Below, piece by piece: positions 36,173-44,195 of a stretch of DNA of 64,000 bases. This DNA comes from a bacterium (GTDB lineage Bacteria > Sumerlaeota > Sumerlaeia > SLMS01): NCBI GenBank assembly GCA_016125005.1, contig WGMQ01000062.1, positions 30,934-94,933 of the forward strand, written 5' to 3'. Below the pieces are notes generated by a model. That model saw only the letters and a program-made list of their open reading frames with translations, had not been told where the DNA came from and did no database searches. A program made the translations under genes and the position numbers. The number at the start of each line of letters is the position of its first letter. Within the stretch, counting starts at the first letter, position 1.

Positions 36173-36349
36173 GGTGGTGCCTTCCCCGACCGGCGCCTGC
36201 GTCCGGGCGTGGCCGTCAGCAGGCATCGCAACCCCGCAAGCCTCAACCCGATTTCGTGCCGGTACTGAGGTGCTGTCTTCTGTCTTGAATGCCATTGGGT
36301 TGATGGACTAATCTCGGTTAGTCAAAATATCATCCGGAAGAGCCAACTC

Positions 36350-37903
36350 ATGAAAATAGATGTGCGTGATTTCGAACGAAGAATCGTGGTCCGCCCGCTG
36401 GATGAAGGGGACTACGAACAGTTGGTGGAACTCCAGAAGGCCTGCTTTCCCAAAATGCTCCCGTGGAGCATCGAGCAATTCCAGTCACTCCTGACTCGAT
36501 TCAAGGAGGGCCAGATCTGCATCGAATTGGACGGCGAACTGATCGCCTCCTCCAGCAGCCTGATTGTTGATTACGACCTGTATTCCGACTGGCACGACTG
36601 GTGGACGATTTCCAGCGGCGGGACGCTGACGAACCACAATCCAAACGGCGATATGTTGTACGGTATCGAGATGATGGTGCATCCCGAATGCCGTGGGCGG
36701 AAACTGGCACGTCGTCTATACGATGCGCGCAAACAACTGGTTCGGGAACAGAACCTCAAGGGCATCGTCATCGGCGGTCGAATCCCGGGCTACTCCGCCG
36801 TGGCCGATGAAATGGGACCCCACGAGTACGTCCAGAAAGTTCAGGAGAAGCAACTGCACGATCCGGTCCTGACCGCACAACTGGCCAACGGATTTGAGGT
36901 AAAGCGACTTCTGAAGGAGTACCTGCCCACCGACGAGGACAGCGTGGGCTGGGCGACTCACATGGAATGGACGAATCTTGACTTCCGACCTTTCAAGAAG
37001 CGCTCGATCCAGGCCGTACAGATGGTACGCTTGGCGGCCGTCCAATACCAAATGCGAGCCATCTCGGGCTTCGCAGAGCTGGAGCGCCAGATCGAGTACT
37101 TCGTCGACACTGCGTCCGACTACCACGCAGATTTCCTTCTCTTCCCGGAGCTTTTTTCCACGCAGGCCCTATCGTTCATGAAAGTCAGGGGAGCCAGTGA
37201 GGGCGCCCGCAAGCTGGCCGAATACACCCCCCGCTACGTTGAGCTATTCGCCGACCTTGCCTTGAAGTATAACCTCAACATCGTCGCCGGTTCCCAGTTC
37301 GTTCTCGACAAGGGAAAGCTCTACAACGTGGCATACCTTTTTCGTCGCGACGGCACCATCGAGGAGCAGTACAAGATCCACGTCACTCCCGCGGAATGGC
37401 GCTGGTGGGGCGTCGTCGGTGGGAACAAGGTCAACGTGTTCGACACCGATTGCGGGCGTGTCGCGATCCTGATCTGCTACGATGTCGAGTTTCCCGAGCT
37501 GGCCCGCATCGCCGTGAAGAAGGGGGCCCAGCTCATCTTCTGTCCCTTCAACACGAACGAGCGAAATGGCTATCTTCGCGTCCGCCACAGCGCCATCGCC
37601 CGATGCATCGAGAACCATGTCTATACAGTCATCGCGGGGTGTACGGGCAACCTTCCCCAGGCGGAGGTCGCCGATATGCACTATGCGCAGAGCGGCATCT
37701 ATACACCCGCCGACGTCTGCTTCAGCCGCGACTGCGTGGCGGCCGAATCCACACCTAACATTGAGACGCTGATCGTCCACGACGTGGATCTGGAAATGCT
37801 CCGGCGCCACCGGTACACGGGGACGACCCGCAACTGGCTCGACCGTCGGCGCGATCTATACGAGGTACGCTACAAGGAAGACGGGGGCGAGTTCAGCGTG
37901 TAG
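36350..37903 (+). CDS. GNAT acetyltransferase - carbon-nitrogen hydrolase fusion
   Basis: 517 residues. Residues ~10-200 are a GNAT fold with acetyl-CoA loop region HPECRGRKLARRLYDARK. Residues ~225-510 are a nitrilase-type hydrolase with the triad Glu in LLFPELFS, Lys in EQYKIHVTPAEW and Cys in ILICYDVEFPEL. This two-domain protein is known in many bacteria (annotated 'bifunctional GNAT/carbon-nitrogen hydrolase'), with unproved substrates; an amidase releasing an amine that is then acetylated is plausible. GGAAGAG precedes the ATG. The gene carries two GTCTATAC and two ATCTATAC motifs, and a further copy follows the stop codon. Confidence 0.92.
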   Translation: MKIDVRDFERRIVVRPLDEGDYEQLVELQKACFPKMLPWSIEQFQSLLTRFKEGQICIELDGELIASSSSLIVDYDLYSDWHDWWTISSGGTLTNHNPNGDMLYGIEMMVHPECRGRKLARRLYDARKQLVREQNLKGIVIGGRIPGYSAVADEMGPHEYVQKVQEKQLHDPVLTAQLANGFEVKRLLKEYLPTDEDSVGWATHMEWTNLDFRPFKKRSIQAVQMVRLAAVQYQMRAISGFAELERQIEYFVDTASDYHADFLLFPELFSTQALSFMKVRGASEGARKLAEYTPRYVELFADLALKYNLNIVAGSQFVLDKGKLYNVAYLFRRDGTIEEQYKIHVTPAEWRWWGVVGGNKVNVFDTDCGRVAILICYDVEFPELARIAVKKGAQLIFCPFNTNERNGYLRVRHSAIARCIENHVYTVIAGCTGNLPQAEVADMHYAQSGIYTPADVCFSRDCVAAESTPNIETLIVHDVDLEMLRRHRYTGTTRNWLDRRRDLYEVRYKEDGGEFSV

Positions 37904-37917
37904 GGCTGTATAGACAA

Positions 37918-37949
37918 CGCTCCCCCTGCCAGAGGCGGCAGGGGGAGCG
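37918..37949. terminator. Hairpin between convergent GNAT-nitrilase and carB
   Basis: 13-bp perfect stem CGCTCCCCCTGCC / GGCAGGGGGAGCG, 6-base loop. No long T-run on either side (GATG on plus, TTGTC on minus), so it may be bidirectional but partial. Confidence 0.65.
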
Positions 37950-37974
37950 GATGTCGTCTGGTCTGTCGATGCCG

Positions 37975-40900
37975 TTACTTGTATTCGTTCCAGCTCTTGA
38001 TCTGGAGCTTCTCCAGGCTGGTACGCGAGAGCGCCTCGATCAGGCGGGCGGCGATCTGGCGGTTGGTGATGAGCGGCACGTTGAAGTCCACCGCGGCGCG
38101 GCGAATCAGGTAGTCGTTGGTCAGCTCCTCCTCCTGGTAGTTCTTCGGGAGGTTAATGACCAGGTCCACCTTCCCCTGCTTGATGACATCGAGCGTGTTG
38201 GGGGTGGTCTTCTCAAGCGGCCAGTTCAGTTCCTCAACCGTCACACCGTTCTCGCGGAGGAAAGCTGCGGTGCCGTGCGTGGCGTAGAGCTTGATCTCCA
38301 TCTTGTTCATCAGGCGGCAGCTTTCGAGCAACTCCACCTTCGAGGGGAGCGTTCCGCTGGAGAGCAGCACGGCCTTGATCGGCAGGCGGTAGCCGACGGA
38401 AAGCAGCGACTTGAGGAAGGCCTCATCGAAGTCGGCGCCGAGGCACGCGACCTCGCCCGTGGAGGCCATTTCGACGCCCACGGTCGGATCGGCACCCTCA
38501 AGACGCGTGAAGGAGAACTGCGGCGCCTTCACGCCGACGAAGTCCAGGTCGAACAGCGGGTTGTCGACGGGCTGCACCTTCTTGCCGACGATGACCTTGG
38601 TGGCCAGATCGATGAAGTTCGTGCCGAGGATCTTGGAGACGAACGGGAAGCTGCGCGAGGCACGCAGGTTGCACTCGATCACCTTCACCTCGTTGTTCTT
38701 CGCGATGAACTGGATGTTGAAGGGGCCGTTGATGTGGAGGCGGCGCGAGATCTTGGCGGAGATGCGGCGGATCTGGCGGATGGTTTCCAGGTAGGTGCGC
38801 TGGGGCGGGAGCACCAGCGTGGCATCGCCCGAGTGGACGCCCGCGTTCTCGACGTGCTCGGAGATGGCGTCGATCACGATCTCGCCATCGCGCGCCACCG
38901 CGTCGTACTCGATTTCCTTCGCATTCTCGAGGTACTTGCTGATGACGACTGGGTGCTCGCTGGAGACGTCGACGGCCTTGTTGAGGAAGGTCTCGAGTTC
39001 GCTGTCGGTGGTGGCAACGGCCATGGCCGCGCCGGAGAGGACGTAGCTGGGGCGCACAAGCACCGGGTAGCCGACGGCCGCGGCGAAAGCCTTGGCCTCG
39101 TCGAGTCCCTTCAGTTCCTTCCACTTCGGCTGGTCGATCTTCAGTTCATCCAGCATGTTGCTGAACTTCTGGCGATTCTCCGCGGCGTCGATGCTTTCGG
39201 GGCTCGTGCCGAGCACCTTGAGGCCAAACTTCTGGAACTTGGTGGCGAGGTTGTTGGGGATCTGGCCGCCCATGCTGATGATGATGCCGAGCGGGTTCAG
39301 CTTGTCATAGATCTCGGAGACGGTCTCGAGGTTGATCTCGTCGAAGAACAGCTTGTCCGACTCGTCGTAGTCGGTGCTGACGGTTTCCGGATTATAGTTG
39401 ATCATGGCCGTCGAGAAGCCCATTTGGCGCAGCGACCGGGCGGCGTTCACGCAGCACCAGTCGAACTCAACCGAGCAGCCGATGCGGTAGCTGCCCGAGC
39501 CCAGCACGATGACCGTGTTGATCTCCGGGAAGTCGATGTCGTCCTTATCGCCGTGATAGGACAGGTACAGGTAGTTGGTCTGGGCCGGGTATTCGGCACC
39601 GAGCGTGTCGATCTGGCGGACGAAGGGGCGGATGCCGCTCTTGCGGCGATACTCGCGGACGTATTCCTCGGTGGTCTTGCTGAGGATGGCGATCTGCTCG
39701 TCGGAGAAGCCGGAGCGCTTCGCCTCCTTCAGCAGATCCACAGGCAGCTTGGTGGTATTTGCCTCGACGATGCGGTTGCGGATGTCCACCACGTGCGCCA
39801 CGCGGTGGAGGAACCACTTGTCGATGTGGGTGAGCGAGTGGATGTGGTCGACGGTCATGCCGGCCTTCATGCCCTCGACGATGGCGAAGATGCGCTCGTC
39901 GGTCGGCTCGCTCAGTTCCTTCTCGATGTCCTCAAAGGTCCACTTGGTGTTGGCGACCAAGCCCTTGGCACCGATCTCGAGCATGCGCAGGGCCTTCTGG
40001 AGCGCCTCCTCGAAGGTGCGGCCGATGGACATGACCTCGCCCACCGACTTCATCGACGAGCCGATGCGGCGGGCCACCTTCGTGAATTTCTTGAGATCCC
40101 AGCGCGGGATCTTCACCACGCAATAGTCGAGCGCCGGCTCGAAGAAGGCCTTGGTCACGCGGGTGATTGAGTTCGGCAGCTCGAAGAGGCCGTAGCCGAG
40201 CGAGAGCTTGGCGGCGACGAAGGCGAGCGGGTAGCCGGTGGCCTTCGATGCGAGCGCCGAGCTGCGGGAAAGGCGCGCGTTCACTTCGATGATGCGGTAC
40301 TGCTCGGAGTACGGATCGAGCGCGTACTGGATGTTGCACTCGCCCTGGATGCCGAGGTGGCGGATCACGCGGATGGCGATCTCGCGCAGCATGTGGTATT
40401 CGCGGTTGCTCAGCGTCTGGCTGGGCGCGACGACGATGGACTCGCCGGTGTGGATGCCGAGCGGGTCGAAGTTCTCCATGTTACAAACGGTGATGCAGTT
40501 GTCGTACTTGTCGCGAACGACCTCGTATTCGACTTCCTTCCAGCCCTTGAGGTACTCCTCGACGAGGATCTGGGGGGTGTAGGCCAGGGCCTTCTGGGCC
40601 TTCTCGCGGAGCGCTTCCTCGGTGTGGCAGACGCCGGAGCCCAGGCCGCCGAGGGCATAGGCGATGCGCACCATAACCGGGTAGCCGATCTCGCTGGCGA
40701 TGCGCAGGGCGGACTCGACCGTCTCGGCGGCTTCGCTGCGCGGGCAAATCGCGTTCACTTCCTTGAGGCGCTCGACGAAGAGCTGGCGGTCCTCCGTCTC
40801 CTTGATGGCCTTCACCTGGGTGCCGAGCACCTTGACGTTGTACTTCGCAAGGATGCCGGTCTCTTCCAGCTTCAGGCCGCAGTTTAGGGCCGTCTGGCCG

Positions 40901-41172
40901 CCGAAGGAGAGGAGGATGCCATCGGGGGCTTCCTTGGCGATGACCTTCTCGACGAAGTATGGGGTGACGGGCAGGAAGTAGACCTGGTCGGCCAGATGCT
41001 CGGAAGTCTGGATCGTGGCGATGTTGGGATTGATGAGGATCGTCTGGATCCCCTCTTCCTTCAGCGCCTTGATGCACTGGCTGCCCGAGTAGTCAAACTC
41101 GCCCGCCTCGCCGATCTTGAGGGCCGACGAGCCGAGGATGATGACTTTCTTCACGTTGTGGATCGTGCTCAT
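37975..41172 (-). CDS. carB: Carbamoyl-phosphate synthase large subunit
   Basis: 1065 residues, full length. It makes carbamoyl phosphate from ammonia (delivered by CarA), bicarbonate and two ATP, for pyrimidine and arginine synthesis. The order is: N-terminal ATP-grasp half (KVIILGSSALKIGEAGEFDYS, EVNARLSRSSALASKATGYPLA), oligomerisation domain, second ATP-grasp half (IVLGSGSYRIGCSVEFDWCCV, ECNLRASRSFPFVSK) and a C-terminal allosteric MGS-like domain (ATHGTAAFLRENGV, INLPKNYQEEE). It begins 6 bases after hepT, so its expression depends on transcription through the whole carA-HEPN-MNT-HepT stretch unless an internal promoter exists. The ribosome site is weak. Confidence 0.97.
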   Translation of the reverse strand: MSTIHNVKKVIILGSSALKIGEAGEFDYSGSQCIKALKEEGIQTILINPNIATIQTSEHLADQVYFLPVTPYFVEKVIAKEAPDGILLSFGGQTALNCGLKLEETGILAKYNVKVLGTQVKAIKETEDRQLFVERLKEVNAICPRSEAAETVESALRIASEIGYPVMVRIAYALGGLGSGVCHTEEALREKAQKALAYTPQILVEEYLKGWKEVEYEVVRDKYDNCITVCNMENFDPLGIHTGESIVVAPSQTLSNREYHMLREIAIRVIRHLGIQGECNIQYALDPYSEQYRIIEVNARLSRSSALASKATGYPLAFVAAKLSLGYGLFELPNSITRVTKAFFEPALDYCVVKIPRWDLKKFTKVARRIGSSMKSVGEVMSIGRTFEEALQKALRMLEIGAKGLVANTKWTFEDIEKELSEPTDERIFAIVEGMKAGMTVDHIHSLTHIDKWFLHRVAHVVDIRNRIVEANTTKLPVDLLKEAKRSGFSDEQIAILSKTTEEYVREYRRKSGIRPFVRQIDTLGAEYPAQTNYLYLSYHGDKDDIDFPEINTVIVLGSGSYRIGCSVEFDWCCVNAARSLRQMGFSTAMINYNPETVSTDYDESDKLFFDEINLETVSEIYDKLNPLGIIISMGGQIPNNLATKFQKFGLKVLGTSPESIDAAENRQKFSNMLDELKIDQPKWKELKGLDEAKAFAAAVGYPVLVRPSYVLSGAAMAVATTDSELETFLNKAVDVSSEHPVVISKYLENAKEIEYDAVARDGEIVIDAISEHVENAGVHSGDATLVLPPQRTYLETIRQIRRISAKISRRLHINGPFNIQFIAKNNEVKVIECNLRASRSFPFVSKILGTNFIDLATKVIVGKKVQPVDNPLFDLDFVGVKAPQFSFTRLEGADPTVGVEMASTGEVACLGADFDEAFLKSLLSVGYRLPIKAVLLSSGTLPSKVELLESCRLMNKMEIKLYATHGTAAFLRENGVTVEELNWPLEKTTPNTLDVIKQGKVDLVINLPKNYQEEELTNDYLIRRAAVDFNVPLITNRQIAARLIEALSRTSLEKLQIKSWNEYK

Positions 41173-41178
41173 GTAGGT

Positions 41179-41541
41179 TCACTGCCCTTCGTGTTCAGAT
41201 GCGTGCCGAATGTGCTGCAGGTGGTTCTCGATCTTCGTGATGAACCCTGGTAGTTCTTCCTGAATTGTTACCCAGACCAGTGCGACGTCGACCACCTCAT
41301 AGTGATGAATGAGTTTGTCCCTCATTCGCCCAATCGTTGACCACGGGATGGAAGGTTCCGCATCCCGGCATTCCTGACTCAGTCGCTTTGCCGCCTCACC
41401 CAACAGGCACAACAGGTGGATTGCCGCATAGTGGGCCCGGATGTCCGATGCAAACGACTCGGAATCCAGCCCCTGCACGACCTCCTGACACAGCCTGGCG
41501 TGGCGGATCGCATCCTCCAGAATCCTGACATCACGATTCAT
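41179..41541 (-). CDS. HepT-like HEPN RNase toxin
   Basis: 120 residues, all helical. The HEPN active-site pattern R-x4-H with following Tyr is present as RDKLIHHY in the C-terminal half, as in HepT toxins of HepT/MntA (type VII) modules. Upstream, HYAAIHLLCLLGEAAKRLS is the usual core helix. The ATG at 41539-41541 is inside the 3' end of mntA (11-base overlap), the classical tight coupling for this pair. HepT is known as an RNase (often tRNA-directed) that is silenced when MntA adds AMP near the active-site Tyr. Here the pair sits directly upstream of carB. Confidence 0.88.
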   Translation of the reverse strand: MNRDVRILEDAIRHARLCQEVVQGLDSESFASDIRAHYAAIHLLCLLGEAAKRLSQECRDAEPSIPWSTIGRMRDKLIHHYEVVDVALVWVTIQEELPGFITKIENHLQHIRHASEHEGQ

Positions 41542-41845
41542 AGAGCTTGATCGACTCCCGCCTGACGGTCGCCTTGAAGTCATCCATCGGGTCGGCGGAC
41601 ATGACCTTCAGGTCAGTCAAGTCCACCTGATGGCCGAGCAGGCTCTCCAGTTCCGCTTCCAACTGACAGAATCGCAGAAGCGACAAGTGGCTCCGGTCCT
41701 GGAAGTCGACCAGTAGGTCCACGTCACTTTCCAGACTAGCTGTGCCCCTCGCTCGCGAGCCGAAAAGCAGGAGCTTGCTGACACCGTGCGCACGGCACAC
41801 ATCAGCCAGCAGCCTCTCGTCAAACTCAAGCGACGCGATTCTCAT
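41531..41845 (-). CDS. MntA-like minimal nucleotidyltransferase antitoxin
   Basis: 104 residues. The nucleotidyltransferase signature is complete: GSRARGTASLESDVDLLVDF (GS-x10-DxD). MntA antitoxins inactivate HepT by adding AMP units to it. No further domain is present. The gene precedes and overlaps hepT, in the usual antitoxin-first order, and follows the BolA-like gene after 83 bases. Codon choice is a little less GC-rich than in carA and carB, which suggests acquisition. I find no dedicated promoter in the short gap upstream. Confidence 0.88.
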   Translation of the reverse strand: MRIASLEFDERLLADVCRAHGVSKLLLFGSRARGTASLESDVDLLVDFQDRSHLSLLRFCQLEAELESLLGHQVDLTDLKVMSADPMDDFKATVRRESIKLYES

Positions 41846-41928
41846 CGTCAGCCTTTCTTCTCGCCATGTCTGTCGTTCACGTCGGTGGATCCTTGCCAGT
41901 TCGTTTGTGTCAATTCGTCGAGGGATGC

Positions 41929-42294
41929 CTAGATAAAGTCGTCGATTCCAAGAGCGAGGGCGAATCCGACGCCCGCCTTTTCCACTTCGCTGATGGGGGC
42001 GGACTGGATCAGTTCCCAGATCACTTTTTCCTTCTTGGCGGTGGTCATGCCGTTGAAGCGGCTGGAAACGACCAGCACGTTGAGACGGTTGCGGACCCCC
42101 GTTCTCTTCACGGCCACGGTCTCCGCGGGAAAATGCGTCGTCAGATGCTGCAAGAGGGCCGCCGCCGCCGGGTCTTCGGTCTTCGTGGTCCGTGTCATGG
42201 GGCGGGCGGACGCCCCGCCGGACTTGAGGGCCGTGGGTTTTGCAGACCCCGTTTTGCGGGGTGTCTTGGCGGGCTTGGACTGCTTTACTGTCAT
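41929..42294 (-). CDS. BolA-fold-like small protein paired with a HEPN protein
   Basis: 121 residues. Residues 1-~45 are basic and disordered (rich in K, S, T, P, A). The rest fits a BolA/class-II-KH-like fold: LLQHLTTHF, then LNVLVVSSRFNGMTTAKKEKVIWELI, aligned by eye with BolA's 'VxLVSxRFxGxxxxxRHRxIYxxL', and FALALGIDDF at the place of HALAL. Two His residues typical of BolA (in RHR and HAL) are missing, so Fe-S/glutaredoxin binding is unlikely. The ATG at 42294 has GGAGGAG just upstream and follows the HEPN stop by 17 bases. By position it could be the antitoxin of that HEPN protein, possibly RNA-binding. This is inference. Confidence 0.6.
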   Translation of the reverse strand: MTVKQSKPAKTPRKTGSAKPTALKSGGASARPMTRTTKTEDPAAAALLQHLTTHFPAETVAVKRTGVRNRLNVLVVSSRFNGMTTAKKEKVIWELIQSAPISEVEKAGVGFALALGIDDFI

Positions 42295-42311
42295 GGCCGA
42301 CTCCTCCGGGA

Positions 42312-42716
42312 TCAAATGTGGTTCAGCAGGCGACGCTCAAACTTGGAGGCTGCATCGAAGAACGCCTGACATTCCTTGCGGCTCGCTGCCTTGGGGGAGT
42401 ATCGCCACTGCGGATCCCAAGTAAAGACCTTCGCGGATGACGCATCGGCGGTGAAGTCGAGCAGCAGCGCCAGCCGTTGCAGGCTATGGGTCGCTATTTC
42501 CACCGGCTCCTTGGCGAGCTTCCTTGCAAGGAGTTCCAACGTCATTTCGCCGTACTTCTGGAGCAATCCCACCTTGAGCAGGCATTCGACCGAGTAGCCC
42601 CGCAAGTACATGGCGCCCATGAACCGGGACTCCTGAAGCAAGTGCTCCGAGTCGGTTCGCCGTTGGATCGCGGCTTTGCGAAGCTCGCTGATTCCCTGGA
42701 AGCGATAGGCGGTCAA
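42312..42716 (-). CDS. HEPN-domain protein
   Basis: 134 residues. The helix FMGAMYLRGYSVECLLKVGLL matches the HEPN pattern 'AxYLAGYxVExxLK', and ATHSLQRLALLL the later 'THxLxxLL' helix, followed by WDPQWRYSP. The R-x4-6-H RNase motif of HepT toxins is not evident, so it is either a non-catalytic HEPN protein or one with a diverged site. TTG at 42716 is the only usable start; GAGAGG lies about 10 bases before it and overlaps the end of carA. It is followed by the BolA-like gene; the two appear to be one module. Confidence 0.72.
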   Translation of the reverse strand: MTAYRFQGISELRKAAIQRRTDSEHLLQESRFMGAMYLRGYSVECLLKVGLLQKYGEMTLELLARKLAKEPVEIATHSLQRLALLLDFTADASSAKVFTWDPQWRYSPKAASRKECQAFFDAASKFERRLLNHI

Positions 42717-42732
42717 CGCTCGGTCGATCCTC

Positions 42733-43824
42733 TCACTTCTTCGCCCCGTCGATCATCTCGACGAACTGGTCGAACAGGTAGTTGGCATCCACGGGGCCGG
42801 GGGCGGCTTCCGGGTGGAACTGGGCGCTGCGGATCGGGAGCGACTCGTGGCGGATGCCCTCGTTCGTGCCGTCGTTCAGGTTGGTAAACCAGGGGACCCA
42901 GCCATCCGGCAGGGCCTTGGCGTCGACTGCGAAGCCGTGGTTCTGCGAGGTGACCAGACAGCGATTCGTGCCTTCCTCGCGCACTGGCTGGTTCTGGCTG
43001 CGGTGACCATACTTGAGCTTGTAGGTGTCCGCGCCGATGGCGAGTGCCAGCAACTGGTGGCCAAGGCAGATGCCGAACGTGGGGACCTTGCGGGCGATCA
43101 GGCGGCGAATCTGGTGGACGGTCGCGGCGCACTGCTTCGGGTCGCCGGGGCCGTTGCTGATCATCACGCCGTCCATCTCCATCCCTTCCAGATTGGCATC
43201 CCACGGCACGCGGGTCACTTCCATGTCGCGGGCGACCAACTCGCCGATGATGTTGTTCTTCGCGCCGCAGTCGACCATGACCACTTTGCGTTTGTTGCCG
43301 ACGCCGTACTTCTTGACCTCGCGGGGACTCACCTGAGCCACCAGGTTGTCCTTGTTCGGGTCAACATAGGGCACATCGGCGCCGCCTTCGAGGACGATCT
43401 TGCCGAGCATGGTGCCGCGTTCACGGAGTTCCTTCGTCAAGGAGCGGGTATCCACGCCGGTGAGTGCCGGGACCTTGCTCTCCTTGAGCCAGGACGCCAG
43501 GTCACCAAGCGCGTCCCAGTGGCTGAACTCGGTGGAGTAATCGGTGACGATCAGGCCGGCGATCTGGATGCGGTCGGACTCGTAGGGGAGGCCGATCTCG
43601 CAGTTCGGCACGGCACGCGGGATGCCGTAATTGCCAATCATCGGGTAGGTCAGGACGAGAATCTGTCCGGCGTAGCTGGGGTCCGTGAAGGTCTCGGGAT
43701 AGCCAACCATGCCCGTGTTGAAGACGACCTCTCCGGCGACAGGTCCCTCGTGGCCGAAGGAAAAGCCACCGTAGACCGAGCCGTCCTGCAGCGCGAGCCG
43801 GGCCTTCTTCATGCTCTGGGTCAT
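42733..43824 (-). CDS. carA: Carbamoyl-phosphate synthase small subunit (glutaminase)
   Basis: 363 residues. The N-terminal CPSase_sm domain (LALQDGSVYGGFSFGHEG, VVFNTGMVGYPETFTDPSYAGQ) is followed by a class I glutaminase: MVDCGAKNNII, SNGPGDP, FGICLGHQLLALA (nucleophile Cys), then HPEAAPGP and the final Glu-His pair region (FHPEA). It supplies ammonia from glutamine to CarB. The ATG at 43824 has AAGGAG nine bases upstream. It is first in the minus-strand operon carA-HEPN-BolA-like-mntA-hepT-carB; carA and carB are 1.56 kb apart instead of adjacent. Confidence 0.96.
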   Translation of the reverse strand: MTQSMKKARLALQDGSVYGGFSFGHEGPVAGEVVFNTGMVGYPETFTDPSYAGQILVLTYPMIGNYGIPRAVPNCEIGLPYESDRIQIAGLIVTDYSTEFSHWDALGDLASWLKESKVPALTGVDTRSLTKELRERGTMLGKIVLEGGADVPYVDPNKDNLVAQVSPREVKKYGVGNKRKVVMVDCGAKNNIIGELVARDMEVTRVPWDANLEGMEMDGVMISNGPGDPKQCAATVHQIRRLIARKVPTFGICLGHQLLALAIGADTYKLKYGHRSQNQPVREEGTNRCLVTSQNHGFAVDAKALPDGWVPWFTNLNDGTNEGIRHESLPIRSAQFHPEAAPGPVDANYLFDQFVEMIDGAKK

Positions 43825-43925
43825 CGGACCTTGCTCCTTGTGGATGGCGGAAAGTGGCGGCACTCAGGCCGCTGGCGGGGGAGTGGGTAGCGACGCCGCG
43901 CGCCGGGTACCCAAAAACGGCAGGG

Positions 43926-43954
43926 AATAAATAGGGGGGTTGCCCGCAGGTCAA
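43926..43954 (-). promoter_or_regulatory. Promoter candidate for the carA operon
   Basis: On the minus strand TTGACC (plus 43949-43954), a 17-base spacer, then TTTATT (plus 43926-43931); matches 5/6 and 4/6. It predicts a leader of about 95 bases before the carA ATG. Confidence 0.5.
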
Positions 43955-43997
43955 GGGATTCGACAGCCACCCAGCCAAATCCCTCTGCCCTCCCGGA

Positions 43998-44017
43998 CCA
44001 CAAAGGTCCATTTGTGG
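43998..44017. promoter_or_regulatory. Inverted repeat upstream of the carA promoter
   Basis: CCACAAA - GGTCCA - TTTGTGG, perfect 7-base arms, ending about 44 bases beyond the carA -35 box and 180 bases before the histidine kinase start. It could be an operator for either divergent operon. The rest of the 371-base gap (43825-44195) holds no gene I can support. Confidence 0.4.
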
Positions 44018-44195
44018 GCGAAATCAAGGCTCTCGAGCGTTTTTGGCAAAGCGAACCGCGCGCTCAGGGAATACCCGTAAGATTTGGACCAATCAGCCCC
44101 CCAATACAAGCGAATCCTCCTTTACGCCGACTCCATTGACGGTTCAATTTCCGCAGTCTCCTGCAACCCTATCTTCACACGTCGAGGCCGCCTTC

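Noticed and set aside
37951..40170. 739-codon plus-strand frame opposite carB
   Set aside because: Antisense shadow of a highly conserved gene in GC-rich DNA; no motif.
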